Below are positions 25,879-33,675 of a DNA stretch of 62,065 nt, in pieces. Source of the DNA: Lachnospiraceae bacterium (GTDB lineage: Bacteria > Bacillota > Clostridia > Lachnospirales > Lachnospiraceae); assembly GCA_021770755.1 (NCBI GenBank), contig JAETQI010000024.1, positions 1 to 62,065 of the forward strand. The letters run 5' to 3'. The notes below the pieces were generated by a model that did not search any database, had not been told where the DNA came from, and saw only the letters and a list, made by a program, of their open reading frames with translations. Numbering within the stretch: position 1 is the first letter of the stretch; each line of letters opens with the position of its first letter. Position numbers and translations under genes: made by a program.

Positions 25879-25907
25879 TTGTACTGTTTCCTGTTCGGGA
25901 TTATACT
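25879..25907 (+). promoter_or_regulatory. Sigma-A promoter for the DUF6323/DUF6179 pair
   Basis: TTGTAC (25879-25884) and TATACT (25902-25907) are 17 bases apart, 25 bases before the gene start. Confidence 0.6.
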
Positions 25908-25931
25908 ATATATTCCAAAGGAGGAATGTGT

Positions 25932-26468
25932 ATGGGCGGTCAAAACTGGTTAGAACTCTTGAATGGTCAGACATGGCTTAAACAAGTGCAGGAAACAAAT
26001 CAATATACAGAAAAATTTGGGCTTGTGTTGTCAGAAAAAGATACAGAACTTTTACTTGCAGAAAAAAATAATACTTTAAAAGCGGAACGGAGGGTAGAAT
26101 TTGGGCAGAGCATTCTGCCTAAAATTATTTATGAGTTTTGTGATTCTTCCTTTTTATCGCAAAATAATTATGTCGAGACGCTGATACGGTTACAGGAAAT
26201 ATTTTATCTGTATAAGAATGAAATGCAGGACGAGATTACAGATGATGAACTGATTCATTTTATGAGAGAACAATTTGAAACGGTATGCTATGGGGATTTA
26301 GATTATCTTGCGGAAACCTGTTTAGATATTTTTGCACAGGCGGTCAGAGCAGGATATAGAGGTTATCAGGAAACGCAGGGTTATGGAGAATTTGAAAAAT
26401 TTGATATTGTACAAAGGTGGGATAAGGAACTGTATTTAGAAACATTAAGAGAACTTTGTTGGAGGTAG
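25932..26468 (+). CDS. DUF6323 family protein
   Basis: A 178-residue protein of a family known only as DUF6323, recognised from its start (MGGQNWLELLNGQ) and from its usual neighbour. It is predicted cytoplasmic and helical (LIRLQEIFYLYKNEMQDEIT, DLDYLAETCLDIFAQAVRAG). No catalytic motif is evident. The base composition is clearly richer in A and T than the flanking genes, which suggests transfer. The start at 25932 is seven bases after GGAGG; an earlier ATG at 25926 lies too close to it. It is followed after five bases by the DUF6179 gene. Confidence 0.7.
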   Translation: MGGQNWLELLNGQTWLKQVQETNQYTEKFGLVLSEKDTELLLAEKNNTLKAERRVEFGQSILPKIIYEFCDSSFLSQNNYVETLIRLQEIFYLYKNEMQDEITDDELIHFMREQFETVCYGDLDYLAETCLDIFAQAVRAGYRGYQETQGYGEFEKFDIVQRWDKELYLETLRELCWR

Positions 26469-26473
26469 CCGAT

Positions 26474-27310
26474 ATGGATTATAAAATGGAAGAACTTCTC
26501 CCCGTCGTTTCTGAACTGGCGCAAAAATATACTGGTTATGAAAGTACATCAATCACGTATGAAAAAGCACAAATGCTTATGGGTGCTGTTTTGTATTGTT
26601 TAGATGAATACAGTCATTCATGCACCAACAGCCTTGTTGATAAAAATGTATCTGTAAAAGAGCACTACCATATAGGCGCAAATATTATATTGGAAAAGGT
26701 AAACAACATTAGGGAAATTTTTAACGCTGTTTCCTCTCGGTTTGATGATTTTGGAGTGAAGTGTCTGTATGATACGGTACAGAAAGGTATCCCACAATTT
26801 TTGAAATGGTATGACGCAAAATTTTGTCCGCAGGATACAATTCTGACTTTAGATTATCCATTGCTCATAGACTGTAATTCTCTGACAGGGGCAAACGCAG
26901 TTTATAAATATATCCAAGCCATTCAGATTGAGCAGTCGTTTTTAAGCCTGTTTGACAGGAACTATGTCATATCCATTTTAGCGAATTACAATTCCGAATA
27001 TCGGGATATGTTAGAAAACATATGCGGTATTGTACTGATGAATACAGTCGGACATCTTGCAGTCAAAAAACCGTTTCATGACGCTTATTTCCTGCATGAA
27101 GAATATCTTCAATTATCAGAAGTATTTAGTGGGAAATCAATTTCCGATATAGAAAATATCGTGAAAAATTTTATTGAGGAAATGGTAAGACGATTTTACC
27201 AATCGAATACAGATTTGCTTGAATATCTATGTTGTGAAACGAATAACATAGCGACAAGGATTTATACAGCAAATCAATATGGAGAATTAAGCAAAGTCTT
27301 TGTGCTTTAA
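26474..27310 (+). CDS. DUF6179 family protein
   Basis: A 278-residue protein, usually found directly after a DUF6323 gene in Clostridia. It is helical and without membrane segments (SITYEKAQMLMGAVLYCLDE, NAVYKYIQAIQIEQSFLSLF). No enzymatic motif can be seen. GGAGG is eight bases before the ATG. The two genes end in a terminator at 27401. The function of the pair is unknown to me; a role in regulation of the mobile element or in stress is open. Confidence 0.7.
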   Translation: MDYKMEELLPVVSELAQKYTGYESTSITYEKAQMLMGAVLYCLDEYSHSCTNSLVDKNVSVKEHYHIGANIILEKVNNIREIFNAVSSRFDDFGVKCLYDTVQKGIPQFLKWYDAKFCPQDTILTLDYPLLIDCNSLTGANAVYKYIQAIQIEQSFLSLFDRNYVISILANYNSEYRDMLENICGIVLMNTVGHLAVKKPFHDAYFLHEEYLQLSEVFSGKSISDIENIVKNFIEEMVRRFYQSNTDLLEYLCCETNNIATRIYTANQYGELSKVFVL

Positions 27311-27400
27311 TTTTCAAAGTATGCTAAAGATTATTTATGCGTGTTTCCTTTGCTTTTACAATGATAATGCAGAGGATAAAACTGAATATTGTTTTCCTTT

Positions 27401-27440
27401 AGGTAGCGATTTTCTTAACAGACAATCAGCTACCTTTTTT
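27401..27440 (+). terminator. Rho-independent terminator after DUF6179
   Basis: AGGTAGC (27401-27407) pairs with GCTACCT (27429-27435), followed by a T6 run and ATTTT. Confidence 0.75.
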
Positions 27441-27487
27441 ATTTTCAGAAACCACCAACACAGCACAGAAAGAATGAGGTATCAGAA

Positions 27488-27889
27488 ATGATTGAGAGCA
27501 AAAATGACGCAAGCAGAAACTTAGAAAAGGCATTGCAGGCACTAGAGCGTGTTTGAAAAATGCTTTCCGTCAGATGTGCGTCACAAATTGTGGGAGATTT
27601 GTGCTAAATGAAGGAGGCGTAGCGGGCTACGTCGACTGAATTTAGTGCAAATATCGCGCAAAGTGGGGCGTGCAGATGGCGGGAATGATTTTTCAAACAC
27701 GCTCTAGACCAGGCAAAACAGCGTGTAGCCAACGAGAAGAAACGCAAAGCCGAGAACCACCACAAGTACATCATGGGAGGTATTATCGTAAAGTATTTCC
27801 CCGACTGCTACCGCTATGACGAGGACGAGTTAAACCGTATCTTATCGGTTGCCTTGCAGACAAGCCGAGATACAGTCTTTGCAGTCTGA
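27488..27889 (+). pseudogene. Small mobilisation-type gene split by a MITE
   Basis: The frame starts MIESKNDASRNLEKALQAL and then runs into a stop inside the inserted element at 27545-27704. If the element and one TA are removed, the frame reads on (DQAKQRVANEKKRKAENHHK, MGGIIVKYFPDCYRYDEDEL) to the TGA at 27887, giving 79 codons. This type of small Lys-rich protein is found beside relaxase genes of integrative and mobilisable elements in Firmicutes. The last residues (TSRDTVFAV) look out of place, so the 3' end may also be joined to foreign sequence. Confidence 0.6.
27545..27704. mobile_element. 160-bp MITE with 17-bp perfect inverted repeats, TA target
   Basis: GAGCGTGTTTGAAAAAT at 27545-27561 is the exact reverse complement of 27688-27704. 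The element is flanked by TA at 27543-27544 and 27705-27706; the reading frame of the host gene shows that one TA was there before, so TA is the target duplication, as for Tc1/mariner-IS630 elements. The interior also pairs almost throughout (e.g. ATTTGTGCTAAAT with ATTTAGTGCAAAT, GTAGC with GCTAC), so the RNA would be one long hairpin. It encodes nothing. Confidence 0.85.
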
Positions 27890-28049
27890 ATATAACAGTA
27901 TCGGCAGGGAGCAGACCAGGACCGCCACAGAATTAGAATATGCGAAAGTTATCAGCTATAACAAAAAGAACCTTGAGAGGGAACTTCAGAACGAGAGCCG
28001 ACAGCATAACAAGCAACAAAACAGGACTAAGCGGAGGGAGGAATTGTAA
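27868..28049 (+). pseudogene. Coding fragment from a mobilisation protein
   Basis: In the next frame, residues like QAEIQSLQSEYNSIGREQTR, then LEYAKVISYNKKNLERELQN, run to a stop at 28049. It is a helical, coiled-coil-like segment without a start or a binding site, consistent with the C-terminal end of a relaxase or related protein fused here by deletion. The identity is uncertain. Confidence 0.35.
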
Positions 28050-28142
28050 TTGCGAGAATTAAACGAAAGTGTAGTGGCAATAACGGTAAGATTATGGTAA
28101 GATTTCAGTTATATATCAATAAAAGTTAATACGGAGGAAAAC

Positions 28143-29129
28143 ATGAAAAAATTAGGATTTTGTAAAATTTATGGTTGCATTTTAGTATTTGTTTTTTTGG
28201 GGTTGACTGGTTGTTCAAAAGACAGTGACCGGCTGATTGATAATCAGCAAATGGAAATGCCACTATCAGAGGAAACATCACAAACAGAAGAATTGTTAAA
28301 TGATGATATTTCAGAGATAATAGAAACACCAACAAATGAGGTGCAAGAAGTAACTGCTGAACCAATCATAGAAGATATGGATTGGTCAAATTACTTTGAC
28401 GGAATAAATGGCACCGCTGTTATTTATGAACCAACCGAGAACTGCTATCAAATTTATAATCAGGAATTAGCCCTCACACAGCGTTCTCCATGTTCAACCT
28501 TTAAAATAATTTCCTCATTAATTGCGTTGGAAAACGGGATAATCGAGCCAAACGAATCTGTCCATACATGGAGTGGGGAAATATTTTGGAATGAGGAATG
28601 GAATAGGGATATTAATTTTTCTGATGCGTTTCGTTCTTCTTGTGTCTGGTATTTTCGGGAGATTATTGATGAAATCGGAAAAGATATGATACAGGAGAAT
28701 TTAAACGAACTTAGATATGGAAATTGTGATATTTCCGATTGGGAGGGACGATTAAATACAAATAATAACAATCCAGTCCTAACAGGCTTTTGGCTTGAAT
28801 CATCATTACTTATTTCACCCAAAGAACAGGCGGAAGTAATGGAACGCATTTTTGGTGGCAGTACAGATTATTCAGAAGAAACATTAGACCAATTAAAACA
28901 AGTTATGCTGTTATCAGAGCAAAATGGCGCAGGCGTTTCAATTTATGGAAAAACAGGAATGGGCAAGGCACATGGTATCGTTGTAGATTCATGGTACACA
29001 GGTTTTGCAGATACCACTGATAAAAGGATTTACTTTTGTGTGTATTTAGGTGAAACAGATAATAAAAATGTATCCAGTACAAAAGCAAAAGAAATATCCG
29101 TAAAAATAGTTTCGGATTATTTGAATTAA
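28143..29129 (+). CDS. Class D beta-lactamase, lipoprotein
   Basis: A 328-residue protein. A signal sequence ends in the lipobox LTGC (Cys24), so it is membrane-anchored outside the cell. After an acidic linker (to about residue 80) the class D serine beta-lactamase domain follows, with all hallmark motifs in order: STFK (Ser nucleophile and Lys), SCVWYF (SxV), YGN and KTGMG (KTG). Class D enzymes hydrolyse penicillins; spectrum cannot be told. It resembles Gram-positive class D enzymes. The gene is AT-rich and lies among mobile-element debris, so it is probably acquired. GGAGG precedes the ATG. A terminator follows at 29153. A penicillin-sensing or inactive homologue is less likely as all motifs are kept. 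Confidence 0.85.
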   Translation: MKKLGFCKIYGCILVFVFLGLTGCSKDSDRLIDNQQMEMPLSEETSQTEELLNDDISEIIETPTNEVQEVTAEPIIEDMDWSNYFDGINGTAVIYEPTENCYQIYNQELALTQRSPCSTFKIISSLIALENGIIEPNESVHTWSGEIFWNEEWNRDINFSDAFRSSCVWYFREIIDEIGKDMIQENLNELRYGNCDISDWEGRLNTNNNNPVLTGFWLESSLLISPKEQAEVMERIFGGSTDYSEETLDQLKQVMLLSEQNGAGVSIYGKTGMGKAHGIVVDSWYTGFADTTDKRIYFCVYLGETDNKNVSSTKAKEISVKIVSDYLN

Positions 29130-29152
29130 AAATTGTCATTATTACAACAGTC

Positions 29153-29190
29153 AGAGCGTATAGAAAAATCTATGCGCTCTATTTTATTGT
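29153..29190 (+). terminator. Terminator of the beta-lactamase gene
   Basis: AGAGCGTATAGA (29153-29164) pairs with TCTATGCGCTCT (29169-29180) with one G-T pair, followed by ATTTTATTG. Confidence 0.75.
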
Positions 29191-29197
29191 AAAAGAG

Positions 29198-29389
29198 GGT
29201 TGTTCATCATACACCATTGAGGCGAGGACGGTTCACGAAGTTGTGCTTACGGATATTCAGAAGCACGCAGGACAGGCACTGACGGATAGGAAAACAATGG
29301 TAACGGATATTGCCGAGCGTCTTAATCTCCAAATGTCAGCGGATAAGGAACAGCAGAAAAAGGAAAGGATACGCTTGTCACTTCTATGA
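29198..29389 (+). pseudogene. Fragment of a large serine recombinase (TnpX-like)
   Basis: The frame GCSSYTIEARTVHEVVLTDI followed by QKHAGQALTD resembles the end of the zinc-ribbon and the start of the coiled-coil part of large serine recombinases of the TnpX/Tn4451 kind (CSxHYIR..L..VLxDI). There is no catalytic domain left. It supports the view that the beta-lactamase came in on a mobilisable transposon now eroded. Confidence 0.5.
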
Positions 29390-29483
29390 TAAATATGCAG
29401 ACCGCAGTAAAAAATGATGGAATTATCCAGACAGCTATGATAAGATAATGAGGAAATAAGATCTGGTGCGGAAAGGAAGACTT

Positions 29484-29993
29484 ATGATGACGATACGGCC
29501 TGCCACAGACAGCGATCTTCCCACAATATGCGGGATCTATTCCCATGCGCGCAGGCAGATGGCTCTCGCAGGGAATCCAAAACAATGGGGAAATGACAAA
29601 CCCTCCCTGGAAACGATCAGGGAGGACATCCGCAAAAAGCAATCCTATGTGATATGCATCCACGGACACCTCTGTGGTGTCTTTGCCCTTATCATCGGCA
29701 CTGACGCGACATACCAGGTGATCGAAGACGGCGCATGGCTGAACGACAAGCCCTACGGAACCTTACACAGAATTGCCGGAAATGGGCAGGTTCACGGCAT
29801 ATTTGCGGCTGTTTCATCCTTTTGTGAAAGTAAACTCGAGACAGACGGCATCCAGAATATCCGGATCGACACACACGAGGACAACAGGATCATGCAGCAT
29901 CTGCTCGTTGAATACGGCTATACCAAATGCGGCCGCATCTATGTCGAAGACCACACACCGCGGATCGCATATCAAAAAGAGTTTTCAGTCTGA
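29484..29993 (+). CDS. GNAT family N-acetyltransferase
   Basis: A 169-residue acetyltransferase: IRPATDSDLPTICGIYSHAR at the start, a core with HRIAGNGQVHGIFAAVSSFC, and IRIDTHEDNRIMQHLLVEYG near the C-terminus, which is the GNAT subfamily common in Clostridia that lacks the canonical QxxGxG loop. The substrate is unknown. The start has AAGGAAG upstream; a second ATG follows directly. It lies 20 bases before the MNT gene, so the three genes 29484-30881 may be one transcript. Confidence 0.82.
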   Translation: MMTIRPATDSDLPTICGIYSHARRQMALAGNPKQWGNDKPSLETIREDIRKKQSYVICIHGHLCGVFALIIGTDATYQVIEDGAWLNDKPYGTLHRIAGNGQVHGIFAAVSSFCESKLETDGIQNIRIDTHEDNRIMQHLLVEYGYTKCGRIYVEDHTPRIAYQKEFSV

Positions 29994-30013
29994 CTACACG
30001 AGGAGGGATCCAG

Positions 30014-30364
30014 ATGGAAAATGATAACACAAAAAACATGTGGGATTTCCCCGTTATGGAAGGCGTTTCCTTCCACAACGCCAACCGCGTGCATCCGCTC
30101 ATGCAGCGAAGGGTGCAAAAGCTGCTCCATGAGCTTGGCAAGGATCAGAATATCCGCCGGCTGATATTGTTTGGCAGTTCCCTCGAATTTCGCTGCAGCA
30201 GTACCAGTGACATTGACCTGTACATCGAAAAACTGGATCCTGAAAAGAAGCTGACTCATTTTCCGGAATTGGACTGCGAGACAGACGTTGTTACAAATCT
30301 GCCGCCGGAAAACAGACTGTATCAACAGATCATGCAGAATGGTCTGGTTCTATTTGAGAGGTGA
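30014..30364 (+). CDS. MNT-type nucleotidyltransferase, antitoxin-like
   Basis: A 116-residue minimal nucleotidyltransferase of the polymerase-beta fold with the full motif GS(x10)DxD: LFGSSLEFRCSSTSDIDLYI (about residues 54-73). In MntA/HepT pairs the MNT protein modifies the HEPN toxin by adding AMP. The start at 30014 is chosen for GAGGAGG nine bases upstream. The HEPN gene follows after four bases, the usual arrangement. Confidence 0.82.
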   Translation: MENDNTKNMWDFPVMEGVSFHNANRVHPLMQRRVQKLLHELGKDQNIRRLILFGSSLEFRCSSTSDIDLYIEKLDPEKKLTHFPELDCETDVVTNLPPENRLYQQIMQNGLVLFER

Positions 30365-30368
30365 AAAT

Positions 30369-30881
30369 ATGTGTGACATTCGGTTATTTAAAAGTGCATT
30401 GATGGATTACGAGACAGCTGTCATGATCTGGAGAACTCCATACAACGACGAAATGATCCTGAACAATGCTGCATACCATCTGCTGCAGGCGGTCGAAAAA
30501 GTATTAAAAGGGGCTTTGGAATGTGTTGGTGTTACCGTTCCCAATACGCATAAAATATCCAAACTGGTGAGAATGATATCCGATAACGGCGCCAATCTGG
30601 TGATCACGGACTGGATCGACGACCATTCGGAGATGCTCGGAGAATGGGAAGCACAGACCCGGTATGATATGGATTTTCTTGTGGAAAAACGAAAACTGGA
30701 CGCTGCGATCAGAGAAGTCCAGAATTTCCTCTCTGTCAACGGTATCCAGAACGAACTGCGCAAAGAGCTTTGCGATCCCGAAAAGAAGCAAAGATTACTT
30801 CAATGTCTGCCAGAGAACAGGAAAGCATGCAGTGCATTTGAACTGAATTGCTATTATGTCATGTTTCAGAAGAAACTATAA
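30369..30881 (+). CDS. HEPN domain protein, partner of MNT
   Basis: A 170-residue protein. The HEPN helical core covers about residues 5-130: NNAAYHLLQAVEKVLKGALE, THKISKLVRMI and TRYDMDF. HEPN proteins paired with MNT proteins are commonly RNase toxins, but the Rx4-6H catalytic motif is not visible here, so RNase activity is doubtful. The 40-residue C-terminal tail has several Cys. It starts at 30369, four bases after the MNT stop. The 3' end overlaps the convergent GNAT fragment by some 15 bases. Confidence 0.75.
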   Translation: MCDIRLFKSALMDYETAVMIWRTPYNDEMILNNAAYHLLQAVEKVLKGALECVGVTVPNTHKISKLVRMISDNGANLVITDWIDDHSEMLGEWEAQTRYDMDFLVEKRKLDAAIREVQNFLSVNGIQNELRKELCDPEKKQRLLQCLPENRKACSAFELNCYYVMFQKKL

Positions 30882-31121
30882 GGCTCCAATGCATACCCCT
30901 GTTTCTGATACTTTTCACCTATGACATATCCGATCTCCCCCCACTCCCAGCTTCCTGTACGGTATGTCGACTGTGATATAGCCAACGATCTTCCCAGAAG
31001 TTTTATCCCCGATCACCCACGCGTCCGCATTCGTAAAAAATCCCTGTATCAGCTCCGTCATATTACGTATCTGCAGACGCGCCGTCCACAACACCTTTTC
31101 TCTGTCTGTCATATCTTTCAT
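30866..31121 (-). pseudogene. GNAT fragment with frameshift
   Basis: The frame from MKDMTDREK reads AWVIGDKTSGKIVGYITVDI, the centre of a ribosomal-protein-type GNAT enzyme, then fails in a G run near 30935-30945; one base less restores EIGYVIGEKYQKQGYALEP. Both the N- and C-terminal thirds of a normal GNAT are missing. It overlaps the end of the helicase gene. Confidence 0.65.
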
Positions 31122-33675
31122 CCGCCGCCTTCGCCCTGTTCTTATATTCCGCCTCGCGGCGCCTTGCCGCCTCGATGTCACCCTCCATCTTTCCGGCACA
31201 GACACAGCCCGCCGTCAGGCTGCGGTATCGGGGGTGCTCCATATGATGCGCATACCGTATGATCTGATAACCGCACATTTCACAGATTCCAGCCGGTGCG
31301 CCCAAATCCTCTACGCCAGAGCATGTCCAGCCATCGTGCGGAACATCATCGCGCTTCCACAGGTTCGGGGCTTTTCGCTTCATTGTCTGCAAAAGGTCAC
31401 TTTCCCTGACAGTGTCCTCCTCCGGCCTCGCTGCAGCCCGATATACGTCACAGCGGTCTGTGCTTTCGGCGGCATGCACTGTGCTATCGGACACTTCTTC
31501 CGGCTTCATATATTTCTGCCGGAGATCCTCGTGCTCCTGTGCAAAATAGCGGATCGAAATGTTTCTCGGCTGTGCAAATTTTTCAAACCGGATCAGATAA
31601 CTCGCCCTTTTTGCATCAACGCGCTCGATCGTTCCCTTTCCAAAAATATGGTGCTCAACCACATCCCCAGCCTTGCGGGCATCCTCCCGCTCCATCTCGG
31701 TCTCCCGATCCAGCTTCGCCGCATAACTCCTGCTCTCCTGTCGCAGATCCTCCGGAATCTTGCCGATCCGCACAAAGTTCTGCTCCCCGATCTCCTCGAT
31801 AAAGCGCGAGACCAGCTTCTGCATGCCGTTCTGTGACGTCCCCTCAGAATCCATCAGAAACAGATACCGCTCCGCCCGGGTGATCGCCACATAACACAGC
31901 CTCCGCTCCTCCTCCAGCCCCAGATTCTTCCGCTCCCCGATCGTCTTCGCCGAAGGGAAGACGCCCTCCGTAAAACCCAGGATAAACACGACCGGAAATT
32001 CCAGTCCCTTCGATGCGTGTATCGTCATGAGCTTCACCGTGTCGCGCTGATCCTCCTTATCCTCCCCGGACTGGAGCGCGATCTGCTGCAAAAACTCCTC
32101 AAGACTCAAGTTCTCTCCAAATTCCCGCTCAAACTCATTGGCAATGCGCTTGAATTCCGCGAGATTGTCCAGACGTTCCTCGTCGCCCAGCTCGCGAATG
32201 TACCCTTCATAGCCGGAATCCCTCGTCACTTCATTGACAATATCCGATATCCGTTTTTCCCGATAACGCTCCCGCATTCCCTCAATAAAATGAACAAACG
32301 ACGCCACGTCACTGTTCTGGAGCTCCTTCGCCTCCAAGTGTGCGGACAACGTTGAAAAAAGCGACTTGTCTGGTTCCTTCAACCTTTCGAGTTCATTCAT
32401 CTTTGCCCGTCCGAACCGCCTGCGCGGCGTATTGACAACACGCCGGAAGCAGGTATCATCATCATATGCGATCAGTTTCAGATACGCCAGGATATCGAGG
32501 ATCTCCATTCTCTGATAAAAGCGCACGCCCCCAAAGATCTCATACGGAATATTTTTCTCAACCAGCTTCTTCTCCACAACGCGCGACATAAAACCAGCGC
32601 GGTAGATGACAGCAAAATCCGAATACCGCAGTCCCTGTGATGCGCGCAGCTTTTGGATATTCCCGATCACATGGTCCATCTCCTCAAAATCATTTCTGGA
32701 GTGATAGTGGATCACAGGCGCACCGGGCGCATTTCTTGTAAAAAGATCTTTTTTCAGCCGGAGCTGGTTCTTTTCGATCAAAGTATTCGCGCATTTTAAG
32801 ATCTGCGGCGTCGAGCGGTAATTCTGGTTCAGAATGATCGTGCGGGTCGATTCATGGCTTTTGTCAAACTCCACAAGAAGCTTCACATCAGAGCCGCGCC
32901 ACTCGTAGATATTCTGATCCGGGTCGCCCACGATCATCAGATTGCGGTACTGGTCCGACAGGATATCCACCAGCCGCATCTCCACCGCCGAGCTGTCCTG
33001 AAATTCGTCCACCATAATGTAATTGAGCCTGTCCTGCCACTTCTCCCGCACCTCGGGATCCTTTTCCAGCAGATGGATCGCAAACGCGATCAGATCATGG
33101 AAATCCAGCGAATACGTCGCCTTCTGCCGCTGCAGGAATTCCTCCACGATGCGGTCGTCCTGATCCCTGATCTCATGCAGGATCTGACACGGCTGCGGAT
33201 CACACAGCCTCGCCACGTACGCGCCATCCTTTTTGGCATATCCGATCTTCCTTAAGATCATCTCAAAACTGGCATGATCCAGTTTCAGTTCAAACTTCTG
33301 ATAGATCTCGCCAAGGACCGCTTTCTGCTGCGTACTGTCGATGATCTGAAACTGCTTGTTCAGAAACAGCTTTTCCGGATTCTCCCGCAGCAGCCGGTTG
33401 CAGAATCCATGATAGGTACAGATCAGGCTCGTGTCGTACTCGCCGCCGATCAGCGCACGGATCCTGCGCCTCATCTCACCCGCCGCCTTGTTGGTAAACG
33501 TCACGCACAGGATATTGAAAGGATCGATCCCGTACTCCCGCACAAGATAGGCATACCGGCTCACAAGCAGCTTCGTCTTGCCGCTTCCCGCGCCCGCGAT
33601 CACCCTGACATAGCCTTCCGTCCCGAGCACTGCTTCCCTCTGCTTTTCATTCAGGCTGTCCAATAGATCCGCCAT
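31063..33675 (-). CDS. UvrD/PcrA-like DNA helicase with C-terminal Cys-rich domain
   Basis: An 870-residue superfamily 1A helicase, 3'-5' direction by family. AGAGSGKTKLL is Walker A (about residue 27-37), VDEFQDSS motif II, QNYRSTPQIL motif IV, LMTIHASKGLEFPVVF motif V and CYVAITRAERYLF motif VI. After about residue 650 comes a Tudor-like linker and then an extra Cys-rich segment near 790-850 (WTCSG, GICEMCGYQIIRY, AGCVCAGKMEG) that could bind zinc; usual PcrA is about 740 residues and lacks it. Likely role in repair or replication restart. The gene overlaps the GrpB gene by 29 bases. Confidence 0.88.
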   Translation of the reverse strand: MADLLDSLNEKQREAVLGTEGYVRVIAGAGSGKTKLLVSRYAYLVREYGIDPFNILCVTFTNKAAGEMRRRIRALIGGEYDTSLICTYHGFCNRLLRENPEKLFLNKQFQIIDSTQQKAVLGEIYQKFELKLDHASFEMILRKIGYAKKDGAYVARLCDPQPCQILHEIRDQDDRIVEEFLQRQKATYSLDFHDLIAFAIHLLEKDPEVREKWQDRLNYIMVDEFQDSSAVEMRLVDILSDQYRNLMIVGDPDQNIYEWRGSDVKLLVEFDKSHESTRTIILNQNYRSTPQILKCANTLIEKNQLRLKKDLFTRNAPGAPVIHYHSRNDFEEMDHVIGNIQKLRASQGLRYSDFAVIYRAGFMSRVVEKKLVEKNIPYEIFGGVRFYQRMEILDILAYLKLIAYDDDTCFRRVVNTPRRRFGRAKMNELERLKEPDKSLFSTLSAHLEAKELQNSDVASFVHFIEGMRERYREKRISDIVNEVTRDSGYEGYIRELGDEERLDNLAEFKRIANEFEREFGENLSLEEFLQQIALQSGEDKEDQRDTVKLMTIHASKGLEFPVVFILGFTEGVFPSAKTIGERKNLGLEEERRLCYVAITRAERYLFLMDSEGTSQNGMQKLVSRFIEEIGEQNFVRIGKIPEDLRQESRSYAAKLDRETEMEREDARKAGDVVEHHIFGKGTIERVDAKRASYLIRFEKFAQPRNISIRYFAQEHEDLRQKYMKPEEVSDSTVHAAESTDRCDVYRAAARPEEDTVRESDLLQTMKRKAPNLWKRDDVPHDGWTCSGVEDLGAPAGICEMCGYQIIRYAHHMEHPRYRSLTAGCVCAGKMEGDIEAARRREAEYKNRAKAADERYDRQRKGVVDGASADT

